Shown: piece after piece, positions 40,001 through 50,484 of the stretch | Numbering within the stretch: the stretch's first letter is position 1 | Layout: every line of letters starts with the position of its first letter | Notes under the pieces: generated by a model | Database searches by the model: none | What the model was told of the DNA's origin: nothing | The model's input: only the letters and a program-made list of their open reading frames with translations | Origin: Gavia stellata | Taxonomy: Eukaryota; Chordata; Aves; Gaviiformes; Gaviidae | Direction: 5' to 3' | Length of the DNA: 64,000 nt | Assembly: GCF_030936135.1 (NCBI RefSeq) | Contig: NC_082603.1 | Span: forward strand, 20,240,880-20,304,879 | Translations under genes and position numbers: made by a program

Positions 40001-43000
40001 ATAGGTGTGCTAGTGGGTTGGTTAGTAATTTAACAAGCTTGTAATCCTGGTGGGAATAATTTGGGGGGATAAACAAAGGTGAGGAAGGCTGATAAGGTCA
40101 GCTGCCTGAATAGGGACATTTTGCTTGCCATCTGAAACTCTTCCCGCACCAGCCACCAACTTGATACTTACTACATTGTTTCCATGTTAAACGTTAACTA
40201 TTTTTCTGATAAAACTTGAACCTGTAGAAATACTGCAGCTCTTCACAGTCGCTCCCAAATTAATGTTTGTGTCTTTTCTTGCTTTATATCTGCAGCAGCA
40301 GCTTATGTCTCCATGTGATGATGACACTACTCTGTTACTACAGGACTGCTATTTGTTGGAAGAAAGAGAGCGTCTTCAGGAAGAATGGAGACTATTTCGA
40401 GAACAAAAAAAGAATTTTGAGAAGGAACGAAGAAGTTTTACAGAAGCTGCTATTAGATTAGGACTTGAGGTATTAGAAAAGTGGAAAGGTTTTAGAAAAG
40501 GGAACTCCTATGGAAGATGAGTTACGGTTGTTCAGTAGTTTTACTGTTATACACACTAAAGTGCAGCCATCCAACAATATCTGTTTGCTAACATCTGTAG
40601 AGAAAGATCATTTCCATACTGTATAAAACATATTTTGGGTCATTGTAGGAGCTCATTCTGTTGGCATTTAAAAAAAAAAAGGTTTTTGTGTTTATTGGAA
40701 AATACAGTTGCTAAAAATGGGTCATTCCAGTTGCGTTTGAGCTCTTGAAATATCTAAGTACTTCCAAAAATCAGTCTACTTATTCACTAAATCCTCTATT
40801 AGATGCTGCTTAAGTTTAGTTTCCTACGAAAGCAAGGCCTATGCAAATTCCAGTCAGATTTGGTTGCAGGGTTGAGTTCTCAAAAGTACTCGATTCCTAA
40901 ACTTTTGTGAAAACCAGTGACTATTGCATCCATGCAAAGTAATTGCTGCCTTTTCCTTAGTAGGGTCATTATCTATTTTGTTCTTGCAGTTAAGCTGGCC
41001 AGTAAGCACACATACTGGAAGGGAGTCAGGGTAGATGTCTCTTTAAATGAGCGCTGGCATATGTGTCCTTTGGTCTAGACAATAGTTAGGGCCAAGGATG
41101 TGAAGGAGCTTACAAAATTAGCAGGGAAAGGAGGTCACTACGATGTGGTCCTGAAACTGTGATGGTACAGGTATGACAGGGAAAAAAGCCATTGAAGGAA
41201 AAAAGAAGTTGCTTACAGAACTGCTTGCTTTGACATGCAGAGGAAAAAGTTGGAATGGGATGTGATTAAAACTTACAAAACTGTGGATTCAGTTGGTCAG
41301 ATGAAAGTACTGTTGTTCACCAAATCTCTCAAGATTAGGACTAGAGGGAACTCATAGAAACTGTTTGAAATTGTCTAAAACATGTCCAAAAAAGGTACGT
41401 TTTTATATATAAAGTAGTTGACTTCTGGATTTTGCTGCCACAGGAGGTTGTGAAGACAATCAATACCAGCAGGTTCAAAAAGCAGTTGCCTAACCTCATG
41501 AACAACATATCCACAGATAGATACTAAAAGGGGGGGACAAGGGGGTGCTTTCCAACATCTCTAATCAAATGACTTTTGGGGCTGGGAACCTCTGAGGTAA
41601 TGCACTGTAGAAAGTGGCCAGGTTCATGTGATCTCATAAATAGCATCTCTTGTGGCTATTGTTGGAGACAGAATACTGAGCTAGGTGGACAACTTGTCTG
41701 ACTCAAGACAGCTTTTTTATTCTTATGCTGTAAAATTTATTGTAAAGAACACAAAATACTCTAGATTTTACTTGAGATACTGGCACAACAGTAGTTCACA
41801 TGGTAACAAATATTGTCTCAGACCACTACATATAGTTATGCATTCTTCAACTTTTATTTTGAATTTTATTTACATTTTAATGAGTTCATGAATTCCATGT
41901 CAACCTTGAATTCAGCTTTAAAAGTCTTGAGTGATAATAAGTGATAGTTGTTTGTCCAGAAATGTTTAGGACTGCATTGCAGCACAAGCATAACTACCCA
42001 TGCTTCTGCTTGTTAAAATGCTTAAGTATGAAAAGAGAACCAACTCTGTAAGCTTTGTAGGTGTTCGTGAAAGTTTGCATTGGAGTTCAGCTTGCTTCAT
42101 TTTCTACTGAAATAGTAGAAATAACTTTATATAATGGGGATGTCCTGTTTCAGTGATGGTTTTTGGAGATGAAATAGCTTGTTGCTTGCTTCAAGAGCCG
42201 TTGGATCTTTCGGAGGTTGTCTTTTAGCCATTATTTTCCTTTTCTGCAATCAGAGTGACTGGAAAAATGGAACAACCCCTTTCTTTCTGCCCCAGTTTCG
42301 GATGGAAATAATCAGTACTATTTTCAATGTAATTTTTATCTGTTTAGGCGAAGGCTCAGAGTTGAGGTTTAAGCAGTAATCCTTATTGGCAACTGCCCAG
42401 AAATGAGGGCTACCTCCAAGAGGTAGCGCTACATTGAGCGGGAAGGGGAGCATAGGAAGCACTGATCAGAGATTGTGTCACTAGAATGGAGAACAGTAAA
42501 ATGAAAGGGTTAGTCAGACATCTGTGAAACAAACCACAGGATTCTTCTTGTAAATAAATACCTCCTCAACTAATCCTTGTTGGATTCAAAAGCTTGCTCA
42601 CATGACTGTAATTCTGTGTTAAACTGCTGGCTCCCCTAATTACATGGACATGTGACAACTTTCGCTTTCTTAGAATAGCATCAGTTTAATGTAGACTAAA
42701 CTTGTTCCTGTGGTCATAAGTGTAAATTGTAATTTCTTTTCCTAGAGAAAGGCATTTGAAGAAGATAGAGGAGCATGGCTGAAGCAACAGTTCTTAAGTA
42801 TGTCTACTGATTACAAGCACTCTGAAAATGTGACAACTTCAAGTGCCTTCTTAGGAAGCAAGTATTTGGTTCAAATTATGTTCTTGTAATGTGTTTCTCT
42901 TTCCCCCTTTCGACTAGAAGATGCAAATATGAACAAAAATTTATTAAAAACCCAAAACTTCCCAACACAAATTTTACTATGTATGTGTATGCCTCTACCT

Positions 43001-45292
43001 GTCAGGGTAACTGATGGTTCAAAAATCTCCTTTTAAAAAGGGAATTGTGATAACTCCCTTCCTGATAATTGCTTGTGTAATGAATTTATATTTATGAAGT
43101 GAACTGGTGAATGTCATGTACCTGACACACAGTTGTTAAGAACAGGGAACTTTTAGAATTACTAAATTAAATGAAGTGTGAGCGTATTAATTGCCAAGGT
43201 CGTTGAAGAAATCACGGCCTATAGAGATCTGTATAGATTAGAAACAAGTTTTGAAAACAAGAGCATCTTAATGTGGAGATGGCAGCTTTAATTATTTGAG
43301 ATGAGGTAATATTAAACATGGGTGTGCATACATATTCAGTAAAAAAAAAAATATTTGGAAAAAGAAATGGTGAAAAGAGCATAATAACAAAAATAAATTT
43401 GAGCAATAAATAAATTTAAAGATTCAAATCTTCATAAAGGGATAATTTCTTCAGAAAAGTTAAAGAACATATGGCTATATGACATATACTTTGGAATATT
43501 ATTTTTATTGAAAGTATTTTTTACTTCCTTTCTTCTACAATTTTTTTTTCTTTCAATTTGGTAAGTTTCTCATCCCCTCATGCCTGAATATGCATGCGCA
43601 GTGTTTTGGTCTTCACCACTGAGTCTTCAATACTTTCTAAAGGGTGGGGGTGGGGGTGGTAGGGTGAGACAAAAGAGATGGGGGAGGAAAAAGTAGCAAC
43701 AATCTCTGTTAAATAGATTCTTCTTGTGGCAGCCAACATGCAAAGATAAATGTGTGAAACACCTGGCAAGTAGAGAAAGCTTGAATTTTTATTCTTGTTA
43801 GATAAAGTAGCCTGCTTCATGTGTTCTGGGTTCTCCTTGTTTCTCTTCTGTGCAATTCCTGTAGCACTTCTGTAAGTGTGAAATGAAATTTTTTATTTTT
43901 AGGAACAGAATTGAGGGTGGTTTTTTTTTTTGGCTGTTGCCTGTGAAGAATTACTTGATTTAGTGATCTGTGAGCAACTTGATCTGTTTAACATTCATTG
44001 TACACTAAAGCTTTTGATTTGTAATTGCCTTTTTTCGAATTCTAGTGCTTGTGGATGTATTTAATGCCATATTTTCTCTTCTAAATGGCATTCTTCAAAC
44101 TTATCCAATCGCTAAAGATTAGGATATATAATAGTAATAAAACCAAAAATATATCTGCCACACAGAGAATCATACTCCATTTAGATATTGCTCCACAGGT
44201 TATCATTAGAATTGGTTTAATGTTAAATTTTCCTTTTTCACGGAACTTGTCCAAAAACTCTTAACTCTGTAGTGCTGTGATGAATACTGTAGAATACAGA
44301 ATCATTCTGTGTTTTCCACTTAATATGAAAGCTTTGAAATCTAAATGTGAGGAGGAGTTAGCAGGGATTGATCTGGCCCTGCCAAGTTTGGCCATGTCTT
44401 TCCATTGACTTTAGTGATGGTTAAGTTCATATAAATGCTAAGGCATCTAACTTACTGCTTTTAGGGTTTTTTCTATACTCTGGCAAGTTTGCAAGTTCTC
44501 ATGTTGGTGTTAATTCCTGTATATGCATGCTGGAGAAGTTTTTACTTAAGGAATAAAAAAGCTTTATCAATTGTGAAGTGAGAAACTTTACGTTTGAGTG
44601 ACTTTAAACTTGACTTCAATATGACTACTTGCAGTGGTGGTTGTGTATGTAAATGCTTCATTTTCGAATTTAGCATTCTAATTTTAACATAACTTCATTC
44701 ACTAGCATTAAGTGTACTTATAAAATTTTATCACAGATCTATAACAATAAGACTTATTATTATAAACATGCCGTAAGATGTTTGTTGTGGGTTTTTTAAA
44801 GCAGAAGACATGAAAAAGCAAGTCCTTCAAATGTTTTCAGTTGCACTGTAGTTTAACTCACGATATGTATATCTCTTAGGTTCTGACCAAGACAATCGGA
44901 TAGTGAAATCTACATCTCAGCAAAGAAAACCTCACTGTATGCTGAGTGGTCCTGTTCCAGCAGAACCTTGCCAGACATCTCAGTATATTACACGTAACAG
45001 GTATCTGAAATTATGTTGCAGGTGGTTATTTTTGTAGTGCTAAACTCTACATCGAGCACAGACTAAGTCATGGTAATTTAAAGAAAGTGTAATCTAAGGC
45101 TTATGATTGATATATAGCAAAACATATTAAACATCATATCATAAAAACAGTATTGTGTTTCTATCCAAAGCATAATTTATTTGCTTTGTAACATTCTCTT
45201 TTTTCCCCAGCTCTAGTGCTGCATCAAAAAAACCTGCTGGAGATAGCAAGCCAAATCAGTGGGTGGAAAGTGACAAAGAAGAAGCCGAGTAA
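28034..45292 (+). CDS. SSX2IP: SSX2IP (ADIP): afadin- and alpha-actinin-binding centriolar-satellite protein, 13 coding exons
   Basis: The spliced product is 560 residues, in frame from ATG 28034 to TAA 45290-45292. It matches vertebrate SSX2IP throughout: an N-terminus starting MGDW, the block [10 protein letters not shown], the conserved [10 protein letters not shown], and the tract [18 protein letters not shown]. The family protein binds afadin at adherens junctions. It also works with PCM1 and CEP290 at centriolar satellites to bring gamma-tubulin ring complexes to centrosomes, and it supports spindle anchoring and ciliogenesis. Residues about 60-210 correspond to the ADIP domain. Heptad-rich coiled-coil helices span roughly 100-240, 245-305 and 365-490. 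The start has G at -3 and +4. The tail is about 50 residues shorter than the human protein. The VTG2 gene follows on the same strand after 4.5 kb. Intron 12 appears to be GC-AG. Identification is from protein recall, not a search. Confidence 0.95.
28841..29007 (+). CDS. SSX2IP: SSX2IP coding exon 2 (residues 15-70)
   Basis: AG acceptor at 28839-28840, GTAAGC donor. It encodes the Ser/Thr-rich head and the conserved motif [20 protein letters not shown] at the start of the ADIP domain. Confidence 0.93.
29267..29467 (+). CDS. SSX2IP: SSX2IP coding exon 3 (residues 71-137)
   Basis: Encodes [14 protein letters not shown].. and [24 protein letters not shown]-domain core entering the first coiled coil. 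The preceding polypyrimidine tract contains a run of nine C (29241-29249), unusual for a 3' splice site. Confidence 0.95.
31200..31242 (+). repeat. T/G-rich simple tract in SSX2IP intron
   Basis: Runs of T broken by GG or GGG. Similar tracts recur at 33914-33963 and 36482-36536, with the complementary A/C-rich type at 37190-37226. They are common low-complexity sequence in bird introns. Confidence 0.7.
31293..31403 (+). CDS. SSX2IP: SSX2IP coding exon 4 (residues 138-174)
   Basis: Encodes coiled-coil sequence including [19 protein letters not shown], followed by a GTGAGT donor. Phase 0 at both ends. Confidence 0.94.
32631..32766 (+). CDS. SSX2IP: SSX2IP coding exon 5 (residues 175-219)
   Basis: Encodes [20 protein letters not shown] and a Lys/Arg-rich coiled coil ending NKKDKKI. 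One base of the next codon is kept before GTAAGT. Confidence 0.94.
34401..34476 (+). CDS. SSX2IP: SSX2IP coding exon 6 (residues 220-244)
   Basis: A 76-base exon encoding [20 protein letters not shown], a short conserved linker between coiled coils. TTTGTAG acceptor, GTAGTT donor. Confidence 0.92.
34554..34725 (+). CDS. SSX2IP: SSX2IP coding exon 7 (residues 245-302)
   Basis: Encodes [20 protein letters not shown] and the helix [16 protein letters not shown], ending in a charged Pro-containing linker before GTAAGT. Confidence 0.94.
35177..35245 (-). mobile_element. CR1 LINE 3'-end fragment
   Basis: The + strand reads TCACAGAATC, then 'aaggttggaaaagacctgta' and 'agatcatcaagtccaaccat', the reverse complement of the conserved 3' terminus of avian CR1 elements. 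The element therefore lies on the minus strand within an SSX2IP intron. Only the last 70 bases or so remain, as is usual for 5'-truncated CR1 insertions. Confidence 0.92.
35985..36000. repeat. 16-bp perfect palindrome in intron
   Basis: AGATCTATATAGATCT is its own reverse complement. It is intronic and AT-rich, and probably has no function. Confidence 0.9.
38058..38208 (+). CDS. SSX2IP: SSX2IP coding exon 8 (residues 303-352)
   Basis: Encodes an acidic start ([10 protein letters not shown]) and the highly conserved [27 protein letters not shown] acceptor, one base of codon 353 before GTGATG. Confidence 0.94.
39724..39860 (+). CDS. SSX2IP: SSX2IP coding exon 9 (residues 353-398)
   Basis: Encodes [20 protein letters not shown] and then coiled coil [20 protein letters not shown], ending at a GTAGTA donor. 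Confidence 0.94.
40296..40469 (+). CDS. SSX2IP: SSX2IP coding exon 10 (residues 399-456)
   Basis: Encodes [20 protein letters not shown] and [11 protein letters not shown]. The acceptor is a tandem CAGCAGCAG, so use of the next AG would drop one or two Gln without shifting the frame. Confidence 0.94.
41300..41727 (+). mobile_element. Ancient CR1/L3-like LINE 3' region
   Basis: Blocks in order resemble the 3' end of old reptile-type CR1 elements: AGGACTAGAGGGAACTCA, then TTGCTGCCACAGGAGGTTGT, then a GGTTCAAAAAGCAG..-like block, then 'gagacagaatactgagctag' with GTGGAC and GTCTGACTC, ending in TTCTTATG. Birds, turtles and crocodilians share this family. It is heavily diverged, so an old insertion within SSX2IP intron sequence. 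The left border is approximate and may reach further upstream. Confidence 0.75.
42746..42857 (+). CDS. SSX2IP: SSX2IP coding exon 11 (residues 457-493), GC donor
   Basis: Encodes [20 protein letters not shown] and on to SSAFLG. The only nearby end that keeps the frame and restores the family G-S-S-D junction is GGAA|GCAAGT, so a GC-AG intron is inferred. The GT two bases after it (AAG TTC TGA) would create an immediate stop. Confidence 0.8.
44880..45000 (+). CDS. SSX2IP: SSX2IP coding exon 12 (residues 494-533)
   Basis: AG acceptor at 44878-44879. With one base from the previous exon it reads [20 protein letters not shown], a basic and Ser-rich tail, to a GTATCT donor. Confidence 0.85.
45211..45292 (+). 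CDS. SSX2IP: SSX2IP last coding exon (residues 534-560 and stop)
   Basis: Encodes a Ser- and Lys-rich end with KPNQW and the acidic finish DKEEAE, then TAA. KPNQ matches the vertebrate C-terminal region, after which the human protein continues for longer. Confidence 0.88.
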
Positions 45293-46100
45293 TGCACAAA
45301 GTCATGGGAAGACTCTGGAGCTGCCACTCTGCTATGTAGAAACTTGCACATAGAACAACTGCCTTAGACTTCCTAGGGTTGCTTGCTGGGTTTTTTGTTA
45401 GAGATTTGTTCATAAACTTACCATTCTAAAGTGAAACGGAATGCTGTGAGTTTGATCATTCTTCTGGAGAATTATGTGGTGATCTGAATTGTGGGGGGGG
45501 TGTGTGTGTATGTGCGTGCACATGGCTTTTATTTTTTAGAGCATTATTTGCCTCTTGCAACTCTTGAAATAAGATAATTAAAAAATATATAAAAGCTTTG
45601 GTATTTTTCTAGTAACAGAAGCTCTGATTCTGTGAATGAAGCAATGGTCTGAAACTTTGACTGCAAAGAAATATTGGATCCTAATGTTACCTGTCATCAC
45701 AGGCAGAGAGGGCACTTTTAGAAATTGTTTAATTATTGGAAGCATTCATTTATGTCTCAAGTGTAACTGGCATTAAAACTTCTTTTGCCTCAACTTGAAT
45801 GTACAGTATACTGTAGATTTTTAACAAAACAGGTTCTATATTTATTGTGTGATTTGAAAATACCTCTTTGATATTTCAGATTACTTAAAGTGCAAAATCT
45901 TTATATATTTGTAAATAGACAAAGTGATTATGCTGAGAAACCATGAAATGAAACACATCCATACATAATATTATTTTACATGGCATTTTAAATTGTTTTA
46001 TAGTGATACTCAGTTGACAGATGCATTAGGACTTTCAATGGTTCAGTCAGGAACCAAATTATTTCAAATGTGAACAATAAATGTGTAATTCTATTCTAAG
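45293..46100 (+). other. SSX2IP: SSX2IP 3' UTR
   Basis: AT-rich sequence from the stop codon to the poly(A) signal. It contains a GT/G-rich simple repeat near 45492-45522, a perfect Pumilio-type TGTAAATA at 45910-45917, and a TTTTAT at 45996-46001, about 75 bases before the AATAAA. The last two are candidate translational-control sites for a maternally stored mRNA; that role is inference. Confidence 0.7.
46076..46081 (+). terminator. SSX2IP: SSX2IP poly(A) signal AATAAA
   Basis: Canonical AATAAA about 785 bases after the stop codon, followed within 40 bases by GT-rich sequence suitable for cleavage-factor binding. Other AATAAA-like hexamers exist downstream (for example near 46278), so alternative ends are possible. 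Confidence 0.7.
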
Positions 46101-49100
46101 AAACCCTGGTTCTGTGTTTTGTGTGCGCTGAACTTTTAAGCTATCATGGTTGTAGGGCCAAGGTTCACTATGTCAACAAATCTGATGCTGGTTTTGTATT
46201 TTGTTAGTTTTTCCTTTTAATTGACTGCAGAATCTCTTTTGGTGTAGCCTTTGGGAAATCTGTTTTGTTTATAATGTAATAAAACCAGCCAAGTAGAGGT
46301 AAGATGTTTCAAAGTCTCCTTCACCTGACTCAAAGCATGCACTTTTCCTTGCCCATTACAAAACCATCTGGTCTCTTGTTGGGTTTTCATGCATCTGTGA
46401 ATGCATGTGTATAGCTCTTTATCCTAGTGTTATTGACCTTTTGGAAGATGTCTAAGAAACTTCTGCCTTTCTCAGGGTCATAGGAAGGAAATTAACCCTG
46501 AAGCTTAGAATCCTTCACTGAAAATGCATTGCTGCTCTGCCTGTTATCTTCAGAATTTGTTCTAATGGAGTGATTGGACTACCTGAAAAAATAGCAATAT
46601 AGTTAGTAACATAGGAAAGAGAAGAAACTGGAGTTCTCCAAGAAGCTAAGACAGAAAACCGCAGTTTCTGCTGATGAGCTCAATACATTGAGTTACAGCC
46701 TGAGATGAAGTAGTAGCCAATGCAAACTGCAGAGGATACTTGTACTATGGTTCTCGCAAAGCACCCTTAAGGAAGCAGAAGTGTATATAATGCTATTCTT
46801 GGTCAGCTTTCTGCTGCATAAGTAGTCAGGTTGGAAGGACAGTACAAATAATGTCATATTCCTTTTTTCATTTATTTCTTCAGTTCCCCCTCAGTAAATG
46901 GGTGATCATGGTTATGTCATCTGCTGAAAGGGTTTAGCAGTGTGTAGTTACTGTTGGGCTTACACCTTCCCCAGAACGTGTTGACAGCTCTTGCCTGAAT
47001 TTTAGTTATGGAAGAATAAATACACATATTCAAAAAACATATTTAAAGATGTCAAGTGAAAAATGTAATATAGTGGCAATTAAGTGGGAGAACAGTACTT
47101 TACGTGTAGGATTCTTACTTTCAAGCTAGTAGGTTATTCCAGGTGTGTAAGTCCGCAGTTGAGGCAGTATGGGTATGCCACTAGGGGCTGCTGCTGTTCT
47201 GAAGTAATTAAGCGTGCGTGCTGGTGCTGTTTTGGGTCACTTAAATGCGTTCAGTTTAGCTGGACTTTTTTACTAGACAGTTTTTCTTCATGACAGTAAT
47301 TTTTAGGATAATGCCTTTGAAGAACAAAATAATTTACCTATTTAATCTTTTGTTTGTGCCTATTGAATGATTAGCATTTAAAAAACATTTTGTACTAGTG
47401 TTTTGCTTTAACATTCTGTAACCCATATTATAGAAGTGGAAATTCATTTGAATGCCTCCATGCAAGAACCAACTCTGCTAGAAGTGTGTGTGCAGTTGAG
47501 TCCTGAGCTAACCTCTTAGACCTGCTCTGGAAGTCTGGGGTATAGATTCAGTCCTGTCCTTGCAAAGAAAGAAAACATGCCTACAGTTTTTGGGTTACTC
47601 TATATGCAGTGATCAGGAAGCTTTTAAATCTGAAGCTACTGCTAATAATGGTATGAATACTGCAGATGGTCTGGTTGGTAGTATAGTGACATTGTAATAC
47701 TTCACTGTGTTGGAAACAACTTCAGGACCATTCTTACTCAGAGGCTGTTGAAGGGCAAAGGGGGAGACTGCTCGCAGGAGTGTAATACAGGTGTGTCACT
47801 ACACATGTGCATATTTGAGATAATAGAGCAAGTGGTCTACTTAAGAAGGAACAAGAAGTACTGACTACCAGTGACTGATTAGCGCACAGTTATTGTTAGC
47901 TACTTATGCATGATATCAAAAAGATTTGTGGTTCTCTTAAACTATGGTGTTTTATTTCATAAAATCTTTAAATATAATATGTATTGCTTCTTTTTCAGTC
48001 TACATAATGAGAGAGTGCTTTTACTGTAAATATCAGTCTGATTAGGTATGAGAACTTACTTTCCAGTATTAGACTACAGCTGTTAATTTTTTCCCTTTCA
48101 TACCCAGTGGTTGAGGATGATACAATATAGCTTTTGCAAAACAGACTGTAGAGCAAAACATTAATAAGTGAAAACTTTACCTAAGAAAACTTTCTTGCTA
48201 CAAACCAGCCCTCTTCCTAATTTGAAGAACTGCTTCCACCAGCTTCTGCAGACTTGCTCTATTTCAGTTGCAGCAGGACAAAAATACACCCGTGTGTATG
48301 GAGGAAAAAAAAATCAGACCATATCCTAGCTTTTTCTCAGGGATTATTCTATGTGCACTTCAACCGGGCCAAGGTAACTGATAAATCCGCAAGATAATAT
48401 AAATTTATAAACAGGTTATTCTTGAAAGGAAAATAGAAGTATTTACAAGGTAATGGCAATTAGCTTAGCTGCTACTTGTGCTGCTTTTTTTCTTCTTTTT
48501 TTTTAAATTTGCAGTTACCACAAAGTTTTTGTGTGTGAAGTTGTGTAAGACATCTTGCTTTTACTTTTCCCTTCCATCCCCCCATCTAATTTGTGAGAGA
48601 AGGAGATTACAAGATATGAAAGGTTGATATAGTTGGATCCAAAAAACTGATCCCAAAAGAAATGTTCAAATGATCTGATGATTTATTTCTTTCAGACAGT
48701 ACATCTGACCTCTAATGTTCACTATGCCCAGCAAAGTTGCACTGTAATTAAATAAAAAAATAATTAAAGAATTCCCATGGCATACATTGTGTCGTAGTTT
48801 TCACACTGACACAGTACTCATGTTCCTTTATCCAAGTTTCAAGTAGTACAAGACGTACAACTAACTGGAATGCATAACAGGTAAGTTTGTTTTAAAGAAA
48901 TGTTCAATGATAAAAAATTAGTTACAATTGCATGGAAGAGCTTGCCATGATCATAGTGAAAAGTTTGTCACCTGAGGTACAAAACATGCTTGTTCCTTGA
49001 ACATAATAGATGGATAACCATGAAAAAGGAGACCTTTCTTGCTAATGCCCCCGCCCAGATGTCGTCCCCCCCCAAAAAAATGTGGTCTTCTGCAGTGAGC

Positions 49101-49940
49101 TGGGTGGCAGGTCCCAAAATAGAGGTTGCACAACCCCAGGTGGAATTACAGCCCAGATGAAATCTGCTTGAAAAAGTCAAGACTTGCGGGACTGACCACC
49201 CAGGAAAAGCAGTTGCTAGTGGGAGACTGTAGGAACTGCTGGAAGAGAAAATAAATGTTCATTTGTGGTTGTTAAAATAGTGTTTGCCACAAATCACACT
49301 CCTGTAGTTAATCTTATAACGACAGCTATTGTGGGAACAGATGCATGTTTTGTGACTGAATAACTACTATGTTGTAGATGTTGAATTAGAATCAGATTCA
49401 TATTTTTTGGGTGACTTAAAGCCCACAGTTTATTGCATTGCCTGAAGTTACCCCTCCAGAAATACCCTACAACTTGGAAGACCCTGTGCGTTTTTCTTGC
49501 CTGTTTTTGTTGATCCAGCTGCCACCCAGCTCACTTCGGAAGATTGCGTAACTTTTTTGGGGGCTTGACCAGAACTCATTCCTCCCTTTTTGTGATTATC
49601 AATCTATTACCATGCTCAAAAAGGGCAAGCGTGTTTTGTTGATGTCCACTTGCCTCCGAGCCCCCGACACTTCTAGAACAGAAAACTTGTGTGAATGTGT
49701 TCTTGGGCTGTCAATGTAAATCAGTGAGGAAGCTGGCTGCAAGCCTGCATCAGTTTAGGTACTTGGCTGCATTTGGTATTTGGCTCCTTAGGAAATACAA
49801 AAGTTCTAGCTGACCTGCACTCCCATTCCCCCTGCTTTGCTGCTAAGAGTCTCTGCGGGTTTTAATTGTTCACATTTAGCTGTCATTTACCTTGGAAGAT
49901 AAAATATTTACAGATTGCTTATGAAATCTTTGTTCATTTA
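46101..49940. other. Intergenic region between SSX2IP and VTG2
   Basis: No coding sequence, RNA gene or recognisable mobile element seen. Mostly AT-rich unique DNA. Scattered TGACC half-sites occur at 49191-49198, 49566-49570 and 49813-49817, closer to VTG2, and a 17-bp inverted repeat joins 49094-49110 with 49519-49535. Confidence 0.6.
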
Positions 49941-49952
49941 AAAAATATTCCT

Positions 49953-49965
49953 GGTCAGTGTGACC
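49953..49965 (+). promoter_or_regulatory. VTG2: Perfect oestrogen response element of VTG2
   Basis: GGTCAGTGTGACC is a perfect 13-bp inverted repeat with a 3-bp spacer (GGTCAnnnTGACC). It lies at about -649 to -637 from the inferred start. Chicken vitellogenin II has a perfect element at nearly the same distance, and the spacing is conserved. It would bind dimeric oestrogen receptor alpha in liver. Confidence 0.93.
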
Positions 49966-50237
49966 GGAGCTGAAAGGACAGACTGATCCTCTGATTTATT
50001 TAAATATAGATATATATTCCATATACACGGGTTTTCAGTAAGATGTTAAATGTGTTTTGGTGCACATATGAATATAAGACTAGCAAGGGTTTAGCTGTCC
50101 TTGTCTCCTGTCTACAGGGGTGGCCATAAACCAATGCTGAGGGAAGAGAAAGAACACCATTAACGTGTGTGACACTGACTCTACTTTGTTAATTGGGCCA
50201 CTATCTGTTAGATGATAACAGTTTGGGTCAGATGCCA

Positions 50238-50250
50238 GGTCAGCATAACC
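50238..50250 (+). promoter_or_regulatory. VTG2: Imperfect oestrogen response element of VTG2
   Basis: GGTCAGCATAACC differs from consensus at one position (TAACC for TGACC) and lies at about -364 to -352. Chicken vitellogenin II has a comparable imperfect element near -350. Together with the distal perfect site it would give cooperative hormone response. Confidence 0.85.
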
Positions 50251-50328
50251 TGGGCAAAATCAACCTAATCTGTGGCAGGACCAAATACAAGCAGCAAGCT
50301 GTGACACAATCTAGGAAATTAAGTAATG

Positions 50329-50337
50329 TGTTTATTG
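50329..50337 (+). promoter_or_regulatory. VTG2: FOXA-like site
   Basis: TGTTTATTG matches the forkhead core TGTTTAYT at about -270. FOXA proteins open liver promoters; here the assignment is by motif only. Confidence 0.4.
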
Positions 50338-50484
50338 TAAATTTGTTGTAAACAGCCTAGTAAAATTGTTTCGCTAGGATAGGTAAAAACTTTTAAACAA
50401 TCCAGCAAAGGGCTTATATGAGAAAATCAGTGCAATGCCAAGGTATGACTTGATTTCCGTTATTCCATCTGAAGAGAAAGTATG

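Noticed and set aside
49953-49965. Reading the GGTCA..TGACC site as a thyroid or retinoid response element
   Set aside because: The 3-bp spaced inverted repeat upstream of a vitellogenin gene fits the oestrogen receptor; thyroid and retinoid receptors prefer direct repeats or unspaced palindromes.
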